This document shows, piece after piece, positions 62,656 to 64,000 of a stretch of DNA of 64,000 nt. The stretch is taken from contig NZ_CAIJDE010000062.1 in assembly GCF_903819335.1 (NCBI RefSeq), positions 124,001 to 188,000 on the forward strand. Direction: 5' to 3'. This DNA is from Flavobacterium panici. GTDB taxonomy: Bacteria > Bacteroidota > Bacteroidia > Flavobacteriales > Flavobacteriaceae. Made by a program: the position numbers and the translations under genes. How positions within the stretch are numbered: position 1 is the first letter of the stretch; each line of letters starts with the position of its first letter. Below the pieces are notes generated by a model. The model was not told the origin of the DNA and made no database searches. It saw nothing but the letters and a program-made list of their open reading frames with translations.

Positions 62656-63272
62656 TACTTCTGAATGATTACATAAGAGTTTTTATGTCCAGGAACGCAT
62701 CCTTTAATAACAAGCAGGTTCTTTTCAGCAACTACTTTTAAAACTCTAAGGTTTTGAACTTTTACATTGTCTCCTCCCATTCTTCCAGCCATACGCATTC
62801 CTTTGAATACTCTAGATGGATATGAAGAAGCTCCCACAGAACCTGGCGCTCTTAAACGGTTGTGTTGACCGTGAGTTGCTTGTCCAACACCACCAAATCC
62901 GTGACGTTTAACAACCCCTTGAAAACCTTTACCTTTAGATACACCTTGTACATCTACAAATTCTCCTTCAGCAAAAATAGAAACATCAATAAGATCTCCT
63001 AATTTTTGTTCAGTTGCAAAATCTTGAAATTCAACGACTTTTTTCTTAGCAACAGTTCCAGCTTTTTTAAAGTGACCTAAAGCCGCTTTAGTGGAATGTT
63101 TCTCGTTTTTGTCATCGAAACCAAGTTGCAACGCTTCGTACCCGTCAACACCTTTGGTTCTGACTTGGGTAACAACACACGGCCCAGCTTCGATTACTGT
63201 ACAAGGAATGTTTTTCCCGTTTTCATCAAAAATGCTAGTCATGCCGATTTTTTTACCAATTAACCCAGACAT
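62655..63272 (-). CDS. rplC: 50S ribosomal protein L3
   Basis: A 205-residue protein near the peptidyl transferase centre, the first gene after the promoter. MSGLIGKKIGMTSIFDENG, VSKGKGFQGVVKRHGFGG, THGQHNRLRAPGSVGASSYPSRVFKGMRMAGRMGG are diagnostic. The predicted leader is about 65 bases. It overlaps rplD by one base. Confidence 0.99.
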   Translation of the reverse strand: MSGLIGKKIGMTSIFDENGKNIPCTVIEAGPCVVTQVRTKGVDGYEALQLGFDDKNEKHSTKAALGHFKKAGTVAKKKVVEFQDFATEQKLGDLIDVSIFAEGEFVDVQGVSKGKGFQGVVKRHGFGGVGQATHGQHNRLRAPGSVGASSYPSRVFKGMRMAGRMGGDNVKVQNLRVLKVVAEKNLLVIKGCVPGHKNSYVIIQK

Positions 63273-63341
63273 AAATATTAATTATTAATTACTAAAATTC
63301 CCTTCAATTTGAAAATAACAGAAATTTCCAAACAGGGAGTG

Positions 63342-63373
63342 CAAAAGTATACATTAAAATTGAATATACCAAA
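63342..63373 (-). promoter_or_regulatory. Predicted promoter of the rplC-rplQ super-operon
   Basis: On the minus strand TTTG (63373-63370), 20 bases, then TACTTTTG (63349-63342): a full match to the Bacteroidota TTTG/TAnnTTTG consensus with ideal spacing. Transcription would start near 63336, about 64 bases before rplC. Confidence 0.8.
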
Positions 63374-63622
63374 CAGTTACAAAAATTAAATCGCTCATAA
63401 TCAAAATCCAACGATCAAACCCACTATTAGCAATAAGCCATATGTGTAAAAAATATTTTTTCTCCCCTTAACCGACAGATATATTATTCTTAACAATTAC
63501 TTCATCTACTAAAGAAAAAACCTCTTCACCAATATAAAACAGCATACATTTTAAACAAAATCATAACAATTCATTTCTTTTAGTAAATTCATGATACTCA
63601 TACACAAACTCTATACAAACAA

Positions 63623-63650
63623 AAAAGCGAGACATTTCTGCCTCGCTTTT
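63623..63650 (-). terminator. Intrinsic terminator after rpsJ
   Basis: AAAAGCGAG and CTCGCTTTT form a 9-bp stem with a 10-base loop, 24 bases after the rpsJ stop. Six T end the stem on the minus strand. The flanking A-run makes it look bidirectional, but only rpsJ reads into it here. Confidence 0.88.
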
Positions 63651-63674
63651 ATATATAAAATATAATAAAAAAAA

Positions 63675-63980
63675 TTATACTTTTATTTCTACTTCAACTC
63701 CACTTGGCAATTCAAGTTTCATTAACGCATCAATAGTTTTAGATGAAGATGAATAAATATCAATCAATCTCTTGTATGACATTACTTCAAATTGCTCTCT
63801 CGCTTTTTTGTTAACGTGCGGAGAACGCAACACAGTGAAAAGTTTTTTGTGAGTTGGTAACGGAATTGGACCTGTTACAACTGCTCCAGTAGTTTTTACT
63901 GTTTTTACGATCTTTTCAGCAGATTTATCTACCAACATGTGATCGTAAGATTTTAGTTTTATTCTGATTTTTTGACTCAT
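63675..63980 (-). CDS. rpsJ: 30S ribosomal protein S10
   Basis: A 101-residue head protein, also the NusG/NusE antitermination partner. MSQKIRIKLKSYDHMLVDKSAEKIV, VTGPIPLPTHKKLFTVLRSPHVNKKAREQFE and the C-terminal LPSGVEVEIKV are diagnostic. It is separated from rplC by a terminator and promoter, so it probably belongs to the upstream rpsL-rpsG-fusA transcript outside the window. The upstream 20 bases reach the window edge. Confidence 0.99.
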   Translation of the reverse strand: MSQKIRIKLKSYDHMLVDKSAEKIVKTVKTTGAVVTGPIPLPTHKKLFTVLRSPHVNKKAREQFEVMSYKRLIDIYSSSSKTIDALMKLELPSGVEVEIKV

Positions 63981-64000
63981 TTTCTTTAAATTAAGCGTTA

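Larger units (their letters stand above)
63273..63674. other. 402-base gap between rpsJ and rplC with terminator and promoter
   Basis: No gene seen. It holds a terminator for the rpsJ transcript (63623-63650) and a consensus promoter for rplC (63342-63373). The roughly 250 bases between them are AT-rich with no recognised structure. Confidence 0.7.

Noticed and set aside
1..64000. CRISPR arrays, tRNA or rRNA genes, insertion sequences, prophage
   Set aside because: No regularly spaced repeats, no transposase or integrase motifs and no recognisable tRNA or rRNA sequence were seen on either strand.

Overview
This window looks like a chromosome segment of a Bacteroidota bacterium, most likely Flavobacterium or a close relative. 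The evidence is the low GC content, start sites that mostly lack Shine-Dalgarno sequences, promoters of the form TTG-N17-23-TAnnTTTG, a Wza/Wzc/UpxY-type polysaccharide locus, and Bacteroidota-type ribosomal proteins such as a zinc-ligand-poor L36 and an L17 with a long tail. Nearly every gene lies on the minus strand, so transcription runs from high to low coordinates. The only convincing plus-strand gene is a MarC-family membrane protein at 42818-43444. No rRNA, tRNA, CRISPR array, insertion sequence or phage gene was found.

Region 1 (63980 down to 49643) is the S10-spc-alpha ribosomal super-operon: rpsJ, then, after a terminator and a new promoter, rplC-D-W-B, rpsS, rplV, rpsC, rplP, rpmC, rpsQ, rplN-X-E, rpsN, rpsH, rplF-R, rpsE, rpmD, rplO, secY, infA, rpmJ, rpsM, rpsK, rpsD, rpoA and rplQ. 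It ends in a strong terminator. map and adk are absent from the usual secY-infA position.

Region 2 (49401 down to 41493) holds housekeeping genes: carA, eno, gltA, two adjacent guanidino-group-modifying enzymes (a DDAH-like hydrolase and a CtlX-like hydrolase), marC, a CoA-binding protein and recR. Several have clear terminators and Bacteroidota -7 elements very close to the start codon.

Region 3 (41422 down to 1, continuing beyond the window) is a surface polysaccharide locus of about 41 kb. It begins with wza, wzc (tyrosine autokinase), a WbpP-type epimerase, ugd and a upxY antiterminator, followed by a terminator and a gene-free gap of 0.9 kb holding a strong promoter. Next come manC, rfbB, a second export pair (a long SLBB protein and a Wzz-type protein), a second WbpP-type epimerase with a TviB-type dehydrogenase, an Fdt/Qdt-type 3-acetamido-3,6-dideoxyhexose cassette with two cupins, a Wzx flippase, glycosyltransferases, wecB, an EpsG/Wzy-like polymerase, a beta-helix lipoprotein, a Pgl-like bacillosamine cassette joined to rfbACD, and finally a Wzm/Wzt ABC exporter with six family 2 glycosyltransferases. 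Predicted nucleotide sugars are GDP-mannose, dTDP-rhamnose, dTDP-Fuc3NAc or Qui3NAc, UDP-GalNAc, UDP-GalNAcA, UDP-GlcA, UDP-ManNAc and UDP-diNAc-bacillosamine.

The most interesting points are: machinery for two export routes in one locus (Wzx/Wzy and ABC); two separate outer-membrane-export/co-polymerase pairs; the UpxY-terminator-leader arrangement in the middle of the locus; a second FdtA-like cupin whose catalytic HxH has become HxY; the bacillosamine cassette; and intercistronic RNA hairpins before rpsH and rpsD that may be autoregulatory sites.
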